From NCBI GenBank assembly GCA_023387085.1, contig JAEWIL010000025.1:1-21619 (forward strand): 21,619 nt of DNA. The letters run 5' to 3'. The position numbers and the translations under genes are program-made. Below, one piece after another: positions 21,077-21,619 of the stretch (position 1 is its first letter; each line of letters opens with the position of its first letter). A model generated the notes under the pieces. That model saw only the letters and a list, made by a program, of their open reading frames with translations. It was not told the origin of the DNA and did no database searches. This DNA is from Pseudomonadota bacterium (GTDB taxonomy: Bacteria; Pseudomonadota; Alphaproteobacteria; Sphingomonadales; Sphingomonadaceae).

Positions 21077-21619
21077 TCAGTCGGCCAGCGACAGGATATG
21101 CTGCGCCTGCTTCAGGTGCGGCGCATCGACCATCTTGCCGTCCACCTGCAACACGCCGACGCCCGGATTGGCGGCGAAGGCGTCCACGATAGCCTGCGCG
21201 CGAACGACCTCCTCGTCCGACGGCGTGAAGGCGGCGTTGATCGGTTCGACCTGCGACGGATGGATCGCCATCATGCCCGTGAAGCCGTCGCGCCGCGCCC
21301 GCGCGGCATAGGCGGCGAGGCCAGCCTCATTCTTGATTGCAGGAAAAACCGTATCGATCGCCGCAACGCCTGCGCCATGCGCCGCGAAAAGGGTCAAAGC
21401 GCGCGCGACCTCATAAGGCTGGGTGTAACTGCCATCCTCGGTCCGACTCGTCGTCGCGCCGATTGCCGCGGGCAGGTCCTCGGCACCCCAAGTCAGGCCG
21501 GCCAGCCGGTCGCGTACTTCGCGATAGCTGCCGAGCGTGAAGATCGCCGCCGGTGTTTCGGTCGCGATCGGCAAGACCGGCGGCAGCGAAGCATCGTGCG
21601 TGGACTCGCTGCGCAGGAT
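21077..21619 (-). CDS. CitE/HpcH-HpaI-type CoA-ester lyase, C-terminal part (cut by window end)
   Basis: These are the last 180 residues of a larger protein whose N-terminus lies beyond the window. The family is the citrate lyase beta-subunit-like / HpcH-HpaI aldolase group, acting on malyl-CoA, citramalyl-CoA or similar esters with Mg2+. Visible family features are the Mg ligand glutamate in PIATETPAAIFTLGSY, the acidic segment LTWGAEDLPAAIGA with the second ligand, the MMAIHPSQVEPINAAF block, and the C-terminal GKMVDAPHLKQAQHIL lid. The frame is open to the last base of the window. Its stop codon begins on the base right after the stop of the converging TIR gene. The substrate cannot be decided from this part. 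Confidence 0.9.
   Translation of the reverse strand: MLRSESTHDASLPPVLPIATETPAAIFTLGSYREVRDRLAGLTWGAEDLPAAIGATTSRTEDGSYTQPYEVARALTLFAAHGAGVAAIDTVFPAIKNEAGLAAYAARARRDGFTGMMAIHPSQVEPINAAFTPSDEEVVRAQAIVDAFAANPGVGVLQVDGKMVDAPHLKQAQHILSLAD

Noticed and set aside
1..21619. CRISPR arrays, rRNA genes, insertion sequences
   Set aside because: No regularly spaced repeats, rRNA-like segments, transposase frames or terminal inverted repeats were seen.

Overview
The window is high-GC DNA with densely packed genes. The gene content points to an alphaproteobacterium of the order Sphingomonadales, and the overall style resembles Sphingopyxis or Sphingomonas. This assignment is inferred from protein families (a fused KorA/KorB pair, an RppH/esterase pair, a DUF3617-type domain, a DmdC-like acyl-CoA dehydrogenase with a MerR regulator); no search was run. 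No gene-free stretch exceeds 300 bases.

Left end (1-1744): the terminal scar of an integrative conjugative element. The first ~127 bases read as the C-terminal part of a TrbL-like conjugation protein. They are fused out of frame to the last ~50 codons of a DUF2274-like protein, which is normally the last gene of a trb operon. This suggests that trbF, trbG and trbI were deleted. Next come an excisionase-like helix-turn-helix gene, an intact tyrosine recombinase that overlaps it by 124 bp, and tRNA-Lys(UUU), whose 3' end faces the recombinase and is the probable attachment site. The rest of the element would lie left of the window.

Middle (1789-15022): core chromosome. folK diverges from a family-5 uracil-DNA glycosylase gene, which runs convergently into, and overlaps by 40 bp, an esterase-rppH operon. 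korA-korB encode a complete 2-oxoglutarate:ferredoxin oxidoreductase. A tightly spaced run follows: DUF457 membrane hydrolase, photolyase, cyclopropane-fatty-acid synthase and a serine-beta-lactamase-like hydrolase. It meets, tail to tail with 3 bp between them, a small membrane protein gene. Also on the minus strand, purF and an SDR gene are 4 bp apart.

Right part (15166-21619): hisI overlaps a cysteine-rich lipoprotein gene. A MerR regulator gene has a perfect 7-2-7 inverted repeat in its promoter, is possibly leaderless, and precedes a large acyl-CoA dehydrogenase gene. A two-HKD phospholipase D gene is followed by a TIR - transmembrane - DUF3617-like fusion protein. The TIR gene has a CRP-like palindrome and a -10-like hexamer just upstream. 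A CitE/HpcH-type lyase gene, cut by the window edge, ends on the base after the TIR stop codon.

The most unusual items are the TIR-TM-DUF3617 architecture with its putative CRP-type promoter, the trbL::DUF2274 deletion scar, the dual-coded xis/int overlap, and the compact operator/promoter of the MerR gene. No complete new multi-gene defence system was convincingly identified.
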